From Hyphomicrobiaceae bacterium (GTDB lineage: Bacteria > Pseudomonadota > Alphaproteobacteria > Rhizobiales > Aestuariivirgaceae): a DNA stretch of 64,000 nucleotides. Shown here piece by piece: positions 56,059-64,000 of the stretch (positions are counted from its first letter, which is position 1; each line of letters opens with the position of its first letter). Both the position numbers and the translations under genes were made by a program. The notes beneath the pieces are model-generated. The model saw only the letters and a program-made list of their open reading frames with translations. It had not been told where the DNA came from and made no database searches. The stretch lies in assembly GCA_900298995.1 (NCBI GenBank), contig OMIC01000037.1:62001-126000 (forward strand), written 5' to 3'.

Positions 56059-57621
56059 TCACAGGAAGGGCCGGACCGCGATGACCGCCAGCGACAAGGC
56101 TGCCACGGCCAGCCAGATCAGTTTCCAGCGTGACGCCCGGGCCTCGGCGCGGGCGAGCCGTTCGGCGCTTTCCCTGTCGAGCCGCAGACCTCCGCCCTCG
56201 GCCATGCCGGCGAGCAGGCTGGCACCTCGTGAGGCATCCTCCAGCATGGTTGGAAGGCGGCTGAACATGTGCACAAGATTGCTGGTTGCGTCCTCGAGCT
56301 TTCCTGCAGGTCCAAGCTTGCGCTCCATCCAGCTCCTCACCACCGGCTCGGCCGTTACCCACATGTTGAGATCCGGGTTCAGCGTCCGGGCAACACCCTC
56401 CACCACAACCATCGTCTTCTGCAGCAGCAGAAGCTGTGGCTGGGTTTGCATGTCGAACTGAGAGGTCACCTCGAAGAGCTGTGTCAGCAGGCGCGCCATG
56501 GAGATCTGACTGGCAGGCCGGTCCATGATCGGCTCGCCAATGGCCCGGATGGCCTGTGCGAAGACCGCAGGATCATGCTCAGGCGGAACATAGCCCGCCT
56601 CGAAGTGAACCTCACTGACCCGCATGTAGTTCCTGGTGATGAAGCCATAGAGTATCTCGGCAAGGAACATGCTTTCCTTGCGGCCCAGGCGTCCGACAAT
56701 GCCGAAGTCAACCGCGACAAGCACGCCCGCCTCATCAACGAACAGATTTCCCTGATGCATGTCGGCATGGAAGAATCCGTCGCGGATGGCATGGCGCAGA
56801 AAGCTCTGGATGACCGTATCGCCCAGTTTGACCAGATCAAAACCCTGAGCATGCAGTGCCTCGATATCGGAAATCGGCGTGCCGTCGATCCACTCGGTTG
56901 TCAGAACCTCGCGGTTGGTTCGTTCCCAATCCACTCTTGGCACACGGAAACCAGGATCCTCTCTGGTGTTCTCCGCCATCTCGGAGAGCGCAGCGGCTTC
57001 CATCCGCAGGTCGAGCTCCTGCTTCATCGATTGTTCAAGCATGTGCACGGCTGCGACCGGCCGAAGTCTCCGGCCTTCGGTGCTGAAACGTTCGATCAGC
57101 CGCGCGGCAAAATAGAAGCTGCCGAGGTCCGCCTTGAAACGCCTTTCGACGCCTGGCCTGAGGACCTTGACGGCGAGCTCGCGTCCGTCTGCCCGCCTCG
57201 CCTTGTGTACCTGCGCGATCGAGGCGGCCGCCACGGGAGGCCCGAATTCCACAAAGAGATCACCGGGCTCTGCACCCAGATTGGTTCGTATGATTGCCTC
57301 CGCCGTTTCGGTGGGAAAGGGCGGAAGCCGGTCCTGAAGGGCCTTGAGCTCAAAGGCACGCCTGGGCCCGACCAGATCAGGACGTGTTGAAAGAAACTGT
57401 CCGAGCTTGATGTAGCTCGGTCCCAGTGAGGACAGGGCAGCGGCGACGGCATTGGCATCGCTGGCCGGGGGCCTTCGCGTTCCGATCCTGGCAATCGAAA
57501 GACCGAGCCTTGCCGACCAGGGCAGTTGCCTGATCTGTTCTGGCGTCAGCAAGGCATCATAGGCTGCCAGTGTGCGGCCGGCCCGGAGAAGGCTGAGAGT
57601 GTAGCGGATGGATGCGAACAT
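56059..57621 (-). CDS. ubiB: UbiB/ABC1-type atypical kinase for ubiquinone synthesis
   Basis: A 520-residue membrane-tethered ADCK-type ATPase needed for ubiquinone synthesis. It has the KxGQ motif in YIKLGQFLSTRPDL, the alanine-rich loop VAAASIAQVHKA, the catalytic HADMHQGNLFV and the metal site AVDFGIVG, plus a C-terminal membrane stretch (LIWLAVAALSLAVIAV). Coupled to ubiE by TGATG. Confidence 0.95.
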   Translation of the reverse strand: MFASIRYTLSLLRAGRTLAAYDALLTPEQIRQLPWSARLGLSIARIGTRRPPASDANAVAAALSSLGPSYIKLGQFLSTRPDLVGPRRAFELKALQDRLPPFPTETAEAIIRTNLGAEPGDLFVEFGPPVAAASIAQVHKARRADGRELAVKVLRPGVERRFKADLGSFYFAARLIERFSTEGRRLRPVAAVHMLEQSMKQELDLRMEAAALSEMAENTREDPGFRVPRVDWERTNREVLTTEWIDGTPISDIEALHAQGFDLVKLGDTVIQSFLRHAIRDGFFHADMHQGNLFVDEAGVLVAVDFGIVGRLGRKESMFLAEILYGFITRNYMRVSEVHFEAGYVPPEHDPAVFAQAIRAIGEPIMDRPASQISMARLLTQLFEVTSQFDMQTQPQLLLLQKTMVVVEGVARTLNPDLNMWVTAEPVVRSWMERKLGPAGKLEDATSNLVHMFSRLPTMLEDASRGASLLAGMAEGGGLRLDRESAERLARAEARASRWKLIWLAVAALSLAVIAVRPFL

Positions 57622-58388
57622 CAGATCCGCCAGCCGGAGTGGATGGCGACCACGCCGCCTGTCAGGTTACGATAGGTCGCATTGGCAAAACCTGCCGCGG
57701 TGATCATCGTCTTGAAGTCTTCCTGCTTGGGGAAGGGGCGGATCGATTCCACGAGATAACGGTAGGGATGGCCGTCGCCTGTCACAACCTTGCCAACAGC
57801 CGGTATGACCGTGAAGGAATAGGCATCATAGATCCTGTCGAGGAGTGGAACATCGACCTGCGAGAATTCAAGACAGAGAAAGCGGCCGCCTGGCTTCAAC
57901 ACACGATGGGCCTCAGCCAGCGCCCGGTCGATATGTGTCACGTTGCGGATTCCGAAGGCAATGGTGTAGCTGTCAAAGCCCTTGTCCGTGAATGGCAGAG
58001 ACTCAGCATTTCCGACGCTGAAGGTACAGCGTCCGGTGAGGGCATCGGCCGTCGCACGCTTGCGCCCCTCGCCCACCATCTCCGGGGAGATATCCGTCAC
58101 ACAGACCCGGACATTCGGCCCGCCCGCGCGGAGAATGCGAAATGCGACATCGCCCGTTCCGCCCGCCACGTCGAGATGCTGCCAGGCCATCGGCCCGCGC
58201 GGCGGATTGAGCATGGCGACAAGGTCATCCTTCCACAGCCGGTGCAACCCGCCTGACATCAGGTCATTCATCTGGTCATAGCGCTCGGCAACCTTGGAGA
58301 AGACGTCATTGACGAGTGACTGCTTCTCACCCTCGCCCACACGGCGGAAACCAAAGGCCACATCCTGTTCGGCCTGCTTGTCGGTCAT
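57621..58388 (-). CDS. ubiE: Demethylmenaquinone/demethoxyubiquinol C-methyltransferase
   Basis: The SAM-dependent C-methylation step in ubiquinone (and menaquinone) synthesis. It has the UbiE signature [19 protein letters not shown], motif [15 protein letters not shown], and [13 protein letters not shown] then LEFSQVD. The chosen ATG 58388 has GGGAG 8 nt upstream and gives 255 residues; GTG 58403 is in frame and also possible. It lies 8 bp (to the GTG) after murJ. Confidence 0.94.
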   Translation of the reverse strand: MTDKQAEQDVAFGFRRVGEGEKQSLVNDVFSKVAERYDQMNDLMSGGLHRLWKDDLVAMLNPPRGPMAWQHLDVAGGTGDVAFRILRAGGPNVRVCVTDISPEMVGEGRKRATADALTGRCTFSVGNAESLPFTDKGFDSYTIAFGIRNVTHIDRALAEAHRVLKPGGRFLCLEFSQVDVPLLDRIYDAYSFTVIPAVGKVVTGDGHPYRYLVESIRPFPKQEDFKTMITAAGFANATYRNLTGGVVAIHSGWRI

Positions 58389-58411
58389 CTCGAGAACTCC
58401 CACCCCATCCC

Positions 58412-59968
58412 CTATCTCCTCAACAACTGGCGAAGTTCACCAATCCGCATGGCGCCGGTGAGATGGGCAATGGCAAAATAGCTTACCACGCCGGCTGAAA
58501 CGAGAGCCAAAAGTCCCCAGGCGGCGGCCAGAAATCCAGCGCCCGGTGCATAATTGTCATGCAGAAGCAGATTGCCGCCCAGAAGCAGTCCGCCCATCGC
58601 GAGGGCGGACAGGATGATCCGCGGCAGGCGCGCCCGTGACCGCTCGTCGAGCTTGAAAAGCCCTTGCCGTGACAGGGCTGCCCCGAGCAGTCCGGCGTTC
58701 ACCCAGGCTGCGAGCGAGGTGGCCAGTGCAATCCCGACATGACCCATGTACCGTGACAGGAGAAGGCTTGCCGCCACATTGATGGCGACGGACGCGACCG
58801 CATAGCGCATCGGAGTGCGGGTATCCTCACGGGCATAGAACCCAGGCTGGAAGACCTTCGCAAGCGAAAAGGCGGGGAGCCCCGCAGCAAAGGCGAGAAG
58901 CGCGGGCGCCACTGCAAAGCTGTCTGCACGGGTAAAGGCGCCGTGTTCGAAGACCGTGTGAATGATCGGATGCGGTATGGCCATCAGGGCAATGGCGGAG
59001 GGCAGTGTCAGGAACATGGACAGTTCCAGAGCGCGGTTCTGGCTGGCCAATGCCCCTACGCCATCACCTGCCCGCAGCTTTCGTGACAGATCGGGCAGCA
59101 GCACAACCCCGATGGCCACGCCGATGACACCCAGAGGCAACTGGTAAAGCCGGTCTGCGTAGTAAAGAAAGGCAACAGCGCCCGGAAGGGTCGTGGCGAT
59201 CATGGTGGCCACCAGGAGATTGATCTGCATGACACCGCCCGAGATGATCCCGGGGATCGACAGGGCAATGACACGCCGCACATCTGGCGTCAGCCTCGGC
59301 CAGCGCGGTATGAGCCGCATGTTGGCCCGGTTGCAGGCGAAAGCGAGCATCGCATATTGTGCGACACCCGATGCGAAGAGGCCCCAGGCGAAGATATGGC
59401 CTGTTGCCGGCGTGTTTCCGGTGGCGAGAAGCCATGCCACGCCATTTGACGCGATCATCACCACATTGAGCAGGATCGGCGCAGCGGCAGCAGCCGTGAA
59501 CCTATTCAGGCTGTTGAGCACTCCGGACTGCAGTGCCGTCAGCGACATGAACAGGAGATAGGGGAAGCAGATTCGCGTCAGGCTGACGGTCAGCTCCAGC
59601 ATGTTGCTGTCACCGGTGAAGCCAGGTGCGATGACGTAGATCAGCAAGGGCATCGCCATCATGGCGACAGCCGAGAACAGCACCAACCAGGCAAGCAGGA
59701 CGGAAAACACGTCGATCGCAAAAGCCCTGGCATTGGCTTCGCCCTCACCCTCGACCCGCTTTGCGAAAAGCGGCACGAACGCGTTGTTGAAAGCGCCCTC
59801 GGCAAACAGTGCACGGAACAGGTTTGGAAAACGCTGCGCCACGAAGAAGGCCTCGGCCACATAGCCGGTGCCGAGGGTGAAGGCGATCAACTGATCCCGG
59901 AGAAAGCCGAGAATCCGGCTGACCAAGGTCAATCCACCCACCGTTGCTGCGGATTTGGCGAGCGACAT
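58412..59968 (-). CDS. murJ: Lipid II flippase MurJ
   Basis: A 518-residue MOP-family membrane protein with about 14 hydrophobic helices ([57 protein letters not shown]). The N-terminal arginine-rich helix and the NxxNRF and AxxALP-like segments fit MurJ (MviN). It would move lipid II across the inner membrane. It lies 7 bp after glnD. In E. coli murJ has other neighbours; glnD-murJ order is common in this clade. Confidence 0.94.
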   Translation of the reverse strand: MSLAKSAATVGGLTLVSRILGFLRDQLIAFTLGTGYVAEAFFVAQRFPNLFRALFAEGAFNNAFVPLFAKRVEGEGEANARAFAIDVFSVLLAWLVLFSAVAMMAMPLLIYVIAPGFTGDSNMLELTVSLTRICFPYLLFMSLTALQSGVLNSLNRFTAAAAAPILLNVVMIASNGVAWLLATGNTPATGHIFAWGLFASGVAQYAMLAFACNRANMRLIPRWPRLTPDVRRVIALSIPGIISGGVMQINLLVATMIATTLPGAVAFLYYADRLYQLPLGVIGVAIGVVLLPDLSRKLRAGDGVGALASQNRALELSMFLTLPSAIALMAIPHPIIHTVFEHGAFTRADSFAVAPALLAFAAGLPAFSLAKVFQPGFYAREDTRTPMRYAVASVAINVAASLLLSRYMGHVGIALATSLAAWVNAGLLGAALSRQGLFKLDERSRARLPRIILSALAMGGLLLGGNLLLHDNYAPGAGFLAAAWGLLALVSAGVVSYFAIAHLTGAMRIGELRQLLRR

Positions 59969-59975
59969 GCGGAGA

Positions 59976-62735
59976 TCAGGCTCCCACCGGGGCGAGTGGC
60001 GCCGGCCTGAGAATGCCTGCGAGCGCAGTCTCGATCTGTTTGTGGCGCGCTGCGCTTTCGATCTTCGCTCCCGTAAGATCGGTCACGTAGAACACGTCAA
60101 CAGCCTTCTCGCCAAATGTCGTGACATGCGCCGATGCAATATTGAGGTTCAGTCGGTAAAGCCCTTCGGTCAGATCATACAGCAGTCCAATGCGGTCAAG
60201 GCCGTTGATTTCTATGACGGTGAAGCGGTTTGAGGACTGGTTGTCGATGATGACCCGGGGCTCGACTGTGAAGGCTTTGATCCTCTGCTGTGGCCTGTAG
60301 GCTCTCGATACGGCTTCCTTCAGGCGCAATTCACCGCGCAGCGCCTTGCGCACAAGTTCGGCGATACGCTCACCCCTGCGGCGCTCGTCTTCCTCGTCAA
60401 CAAATTCGCGCTGGATCAGGATCGTGTCGAGAGCCATGCCATCCGTTGTGGTGAAGATCTGTGCGCCTGCAATGTTTGCTCCTGCAGCCGCACAGGCGCC
60501 GGTAATGAGCGCCAGCAGACGCGGATGATCAGGGGCATAGATGGTTAGTTCCGTGATCGCCGTGAAAGCATCGGTCTCAAGGCTCGTTACGATGCTTTTG
60601 GGCGGAGCCTCGCAGATCAGTCGGGCATGTTTCAGCTGCTTCTCTGTGGAGGTTCCCAGCCAGTAGGCATCATAGTGACGCGCTGCATAGGCCTCCTTCT
60701 GGCCGCCGGTCCAGTTCGGGTAGCGCGCAAAGAACTCAGCCTGTGCGGTCGCCACGCGGTCCCTTCTCGAGACCGCAGTGTGCCCACCGGTGAGCACAGG
60801 CTCGGCCTCGGCATAGAGCGTGCGCAGCAACTGCCCCTTCCAGCCATTCCAGACTCCGGGCCCTACGGCACGGATGTCCGCGACAGTCAGGATGATGAGC
60901 AGCTTCAGGCGTTCGAGGCTCTGCACCACCGCGCAGAAGTCGAGAATTGTCTTGAAATCATTGAGGTCGCGCATCTGCGACGTTTCGCTCATCAGCAAGT
61001 GATGACGGATGAGCCAGGCAACGGTCTCTGTTTCCGATGCCGTAAGTCCGAAGCGCGGGCACAGGTCAAGTGCGATGCGCTCCCCCGCAATCGAGTGGTC
61101 TTCTTTCCGGCCCTTGGCGATGTCATGAAGAAAGACCGCTACATAGAGAAGCCGGCGGCTGGTGATGGTGGGAAATATCGCCGTTGACAGCGGATGATCA
61201 TCGGCCAGCCGACCACGTTCTATGGCGGACAGGTGCCCAACGGCTCGAATCAAATGTTCGTCAACTGTGTAATGATGATACATGTTGAATTGCATCATTG
61301 CCACGACACGACCGAAAGGCGGAATGAACCGGCCCAGGACACCTGCCTCGTTCATCATTCTCAGCACGATGTCGGGGTCTTCTGATGCCGTGAGAATACC
61401 CAGAAACAGCGAGTTCGCCTCGGGATCCGACAGGATGCTGCGAATGAGCCCCAAGGACTTCCGCAGCAGTTTCAGAGCATCGGGATGGATCTCCGCCCCC
61501 GTGCGACCAGCCGCTGCAAAGAGACGGATGGCATTGACGGGATCGCGGACAAACACATCTTGCGCGGTGGGCACGATGCGTCCGCTTTCAATTCTGAAGT
61601 CGGGTGCCTCTCGCAGCTCCCCGGAAGACTTCGCGACAAGCCGGCCAAGGACACGCCCCAGACCTGGAGTATCTTTCACTTGTGTAGCCTCAAGGCTGGC
61701 GCAGAGGATCCGCGTCAGGTCGCCGACGTCCTTTGCAACGAGAAAATAGTGTTTCATGAAGCGTTCGACATGCTTCAACCCGCCATGCGCCTTGTAACCA
61801 AGCCGCTCTGCGATATCGGGCTGACGATCAAAACTCAGCCGGTCTTCACCGCGCCTTGACAGGAAGTGCAGGTGGCAGCGCACGGCCCACAGGAAGCGCT
61901 CGCACTTCTTGAAGACCGCAAGTTCCTCGCGCGAGAAAGCACCCTTCTCGGCGAGTTCATCAGTCGAATTCGTTGCGTAGATGTACTTCGCGATCCAGAA
62001 GAGCGTGTGCAGGTCGCGCAATCCGCCCTTGCCGTCCTTGACGTCGGGCTCCACGACATATCGGCTTTCACCGACCTTCATGTGGCGAACGTCACGCTCT
62101 GCAAGCTTGTCGGCGATGAACTTCTTTGTGTCCCTGGACACGATTTCACGACGGAAATCGGTGACGAGCCGATTGAACAATGTCTCGTCGCCACAAATGA
62201 AGCGTGCTTCCAGTATGGCCGTCAGTATGGTGTTGTCGGATCGGGCCAGGCGGATGCACTCGTCGATATTGCGTGTGGCGTGGCCCACTTTCTGGCGCGT
62301 ATCCCACAGGCAGTAGAGCATGAACTCCACGATGTTTCTGACCCTGTCACTCTGACGGGCAGGGAGAACGAACAGAAGATCAATATCGGATCCAGGCGCC
62401 AGTGTGCCGCGCCCGTATCCGCCCACTGCCACCACGGCAATGGGTTCCTGTCCGCCATTGGAAGGATGGAGCCTCGTGTCGGCAAAGTGAAAGAGTTCGC
62501 GGACGAGGCTGTCCTCAACGTGGCTCAGATACTCTGCACAGGCCGTTCCATCGCCATCCGAGAGCAGCCGCATCTCTGCGAGGGCATAGGCATTGCTGAG
62601 AACGGCCTTCAAGATCCGGACAATCTCCGGACGCAGCTCGGCAGGGCTCTTTCGCTTCGCCTCGAATGCCTCGAGAAGCTCTGTCCGCAGCGTATCTGGC
62701 GGCGCGTCGCGGTGATGATGCAACGAGACTGTCAC
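59976..62735 (-). CDS. glnD: [Protein-PII] uridylyltransferase / removing enzyme GlnD
   Basis: The nitrogen-status sensor. The 919-residue protein has a nucleotidyltransferase domain with [17 protein letters not shown] (residues 105-121), an HD hydrolase domain with [15 protein letters not shown] near residue 540, and two C-terminal ACT domains ([18 protein letters not shown] and [16 protein letters not shown]). It starts at GTG 62735, overlapping the mutS stop by GTGA. It uridylylates PII proteins when glutamine is low. Confidence 0.96.
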   Translation of the reverse strand: MTVSLHHHRDAPPDTLRTELLEAFEAKRKSPAELRPEIVRILKAVLSNAYALAEMRLLSDGDGTACAEYLSHVEDSLVRELFHFADTRLHPSNGGQEPIAVVAVGGYGRGTLAPGSDIDLLFVLPARQSDRVRNIVEFMLYCLWDTRQKVGHATRNIDECIRLARSDNTILTAILEARFICGDETLFNRLVTDFRREIVSRDTKKFIADKLAERDVRHMKVGESRYVVEPDVKDGKGGLRDLHTLFWIAKYIYATNSTDELAEKGAFSREELAVFKKCERFLWAVRCHLHFLSRRGEDRLSFDRQPDIAERLGYKAHGGLKHVERFMKHYFLVAKDVGDLTRILCASLEATQVKDTPGLGRVLGRLVAKSSGELREAPDFRIESGRIVPTAQDVFVRDPVNAIRLFAAAGRTGAEIHPDALKLLRKSLGLIRSILSDPEANSLFLGILTASEDPDIVLRMMNEAGVLGRFIPPFGRVVAMMQFNMYHHYTVDEHLIRAVGHLSAIERGRLADDHPLSTAIFPTITSRRLLYVAVFLHDIAKGRKEDHSIAGERIALDLCPRFGLTASETETVAWLIRHHLLMSETSQMRDLNDFKTILDFCAVVQSLERLKLLIILTVADIRAVGPGVWNGWKGQLLRTLYAEAEPVLTGGHTAVSRRDRVATAQAEFFARYPNWTGGQKEAYAARHYDAYWLGTSTEKQLKHARLICEAPPKSIVTSLETDAFTAITELTIYAPDHPRLLALITGACAAAGANIAGAQIFTTTDGMALDTILIQREFVDEEDERRRGERIAELVRKALRGELRLKEAVSRAYRPQQRIKAFTVEPRVIIDNQSSNRFTVIEINGLDRIGLLYDLTEGLYRLNLNIASAHVTTFGEKAVDVFYVTDLTGAKIESAARHKQIETALAGILRPAPLAPVGA

Positions 62736-64000
62736 GGTCGATCATCCCGGAGGAGCGAAGCCAGTTCATAGATCAGCTCAAGGGCCTCGCGTGGCGAAAG
62801 ATCATCGGCGGCGATGTTCCGAAGCCGTTTCTCGACGGCCGACTCCCTCAGAAGCGCGGGACTTGCGACCGAAAAGAGCGGGAGTTCCTCGGCGAGATTT
62901 GACGCACTCACCTTGCTGCCCTCACGCTCAAGCCGCTCCAGAACCTTCTGTGCACGGTTGATGACAGCAGGTGGAAGTCCAGCGAGCCTCGCAACATGGA
63001 TTCCGTAGGAACGGTCGGCGACGCCCGACGTGACTTCATGCAGGAATATGATCTGGTCTTGCCACTCCCTTACCTTCATCGTCGCGTTAGCGAGATGCGG
63101 GAGCTTCGCGGCCAGGCAGGTCAGTTCATGGTAATGGGTCGCGAACAGCGCACGGCACTTGTTGACGCCATGCAGATGTTCAAGTGTCGCCCAGGCGATG
63201 GAGAGGCCGTCGTAGGTTGCGGTCCCACGTCCGATTTCGTCCAGAATAACAAAGGAGCGCTCCGTCGCCTGATTCAGGATTGCAGCCGTCTCGATCATTT
63301 CCACCATGAAAGTGGAACGCCCGCGCGCCAGATCATCAGCGGCGCCGACGCGGCTGAACAGCCTGTCCACGACACCGAAATGCGCTTCATTGGCAGGAAC
63401 GAAGGATCCCATCTGTGCGAGGATCACGATCAGTGCGTTCTGTCGCAGATAGGTTGACTTGCCGGCCATGTTGGGACCGGTGAGCAGGCAGAGCCGCTTG
63501 CCGTCTCCCGGAATGCTGCAGTCATTGGCCACGAATGATCCGGCCGCACTGTCCTGGAGTGCTGCCTCCACAACCGGATGACGTCCGCCTGTGATCGTGA
63601 AGCCCAGAGATCCATCGACCTTGGGTCTCATATAGCGGCGCTTTTCGGCCAGTTGCGCCAGCGCCGCTGCCGCGTCGAGCTGCGCCACGGCCTCGGCAAT
63701 TTCGGAGATGTGGTTGCGACGAGCGAGGACCGTCCCGCAGAGATGCGCAAAGATCTCGAGTTCGAGAGCAAGGGCCTTTTCGGCTGCCGCGGCGATCCGC
63801 TGGCCGAGCGAGGCCAGTTCGGCGGTGACAAAGCGCATGGCATTGGCCACTGTCTGGCGGTGCATGAAGAAGCCGGGCTCTCCGGCTGTCTGCAGTGCAC
63901 TGGCGGCGTTCGCGGGAACCTCGATGAAATAGCCGAGCACGTTGTTGTGCTTGACCTTGAGTGACTTGACGCCTGATGTCTCGCAGTAACGGGTCTGCAG
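62732..64000 (-). CDS. mutS: DNA mismatch repair protein MutS (C-terminal part)
   Basis: The frame runs off the right edge at 64000, giving about 422 C-terminal residues. It starts within the core ([10 protein letters not shown]), then has Walker [16 protein letters not shown], Walker B region [14 protein letters not shown], the H-loop FATHYHEL and the C-terminal helical region. It is the ATPase half of MutS; the mismatch-binding N-terminus is outside the window. It heads the mutS-glnD-murJ-... run. Confidence 0.97.
   Translation of the reverse strand: MQTRYCETSGVKSLKVKHNNVLGYFIEVPANAASALQTAGEPGFFMHRQTVANAMRFVTAELASLGQRIAAAAEKALALELEIFAHLCGTVLARRNHISEIAEAVAQLDAAAALAQLAEKRRYMRPKVDGSLGFTITGGRHPVVEAALQDSAAGSFVANDCSIPGDGKRLCLLTGPNMAGKSTYLRQNALIVILAQMGSFVPANEAHFGVVDRLFSRVGAADDLARGRSTFMVEMIETAAILNQATERSFVILDEIGRGTATYDGLSIAWATLEHLHGVNKCRALFATHYHELTCLAAKLPHLANATMKVREWQDQIIFLHEVTSGVADRSYGIHVARLAGLPPAVINRAQKVLERLEREGSKVSASNLAEELPLFSVASPALLRESAVEKRLRNIAADDLSPREALELIYELASLLRDDRP

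Noticed and set aside
1-64000. CRISPR array, insertion sequence, prophage, toxin-antitoxin or defence genes
   Set aside because: None seen; no repeat-spacer pattern, no transposase, no integrase, and the gene content is housekeeping throughout.

Overview
The window is a GC-rich, gene-dense piece of an alphaproteobacterial chromosome, most likely from the order Hyphomicrobiales (Rhizobiales). The order-level call rests on gene order: irr-fabA-fabB-fabI, DUF2628 inside the his operon, hslV/hslU next to hisB, hemE-oriC-ppsR, and mnmE-mnmG-rsmG-parA-parB. There are about 73 protein genes, one tRNA-Leu (CAA) gene, and no insertion sequence, prophage, CRISPR array or rRNA operon. Almost every gene belongs to a known housekeeping family.

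The centre is the chromosome replication and segregation hub. The 322-bp gap between hemE (minus) and ppsR (plus), 32119-32440, is the best candidate for oriC. It carries two exact TTAA-N7-TTAA motifs, the CtrA recognition sequence, spaced 21 bp start to start. From there leftward (minus strand) run hemE, hemJ, rho, mnmE, mnmG, rsmG, parA and parB. Rightward (plus strand) run ppsR, maf, aroE, coaE and dnaQ. Transcription therefore points away from oriC on both arms. A near-perfect 16-bp parS (27835-27850) lies between mnmE and mnmG, about 4.4 kb from oriC, and a degenerate copy lies inside rsmG.

Left flank (1-23.6 kb): end of a DUF2125 gene; tyrC-hisC-aroQ aromatic block; methyltransferase and gloB; two DMT exporters; a dimethylglycine-dehydrogenase-like FAD/GcvT enzyme; DUF924-mobB-mobA-MOSC facing tusA and a dimethylargininase-like hydrolase; an ArsC-like/CobW/DMT/dacA run; tRNA-Leu; arfB, a VTT membrane protein and dsbB; HNH nuclease facing gluQ; sdhAF4 facing htpX-rsmB-purH.

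Right flank (36-64 kb): secB and fxsA facing a Tim44-like gene, mltA, smr and an XRE regulator; hslVU facing hisB-DUF2628-hisH-hisA-hisF-hisE-coaA; adenosine kinase; an EI24 membrane protein; nth; DUF2244; an AraC-Ada methyltransferase; irr facing fabA-fabB-fabI; then a minus-strand run mutS-glnD-murJ-ubiE-ubiB-coaBC-dut-moeB of about 10.5 kb. Many neighbours share ATGA, GTGA or TGATG stop/start overlaps, which suggests translational coupling.

I found no clearly new system. The most interesting signals are the CtrA-box pair in a DnaA-box-poor origin, the parS copies, residue changes in FabI, Irr and MoeB at positions known to matter in relatives, and the tusA/hydrolase/MOSC arrangement. All functional calls come from reading motifs and gene order by eye; no database search was run.
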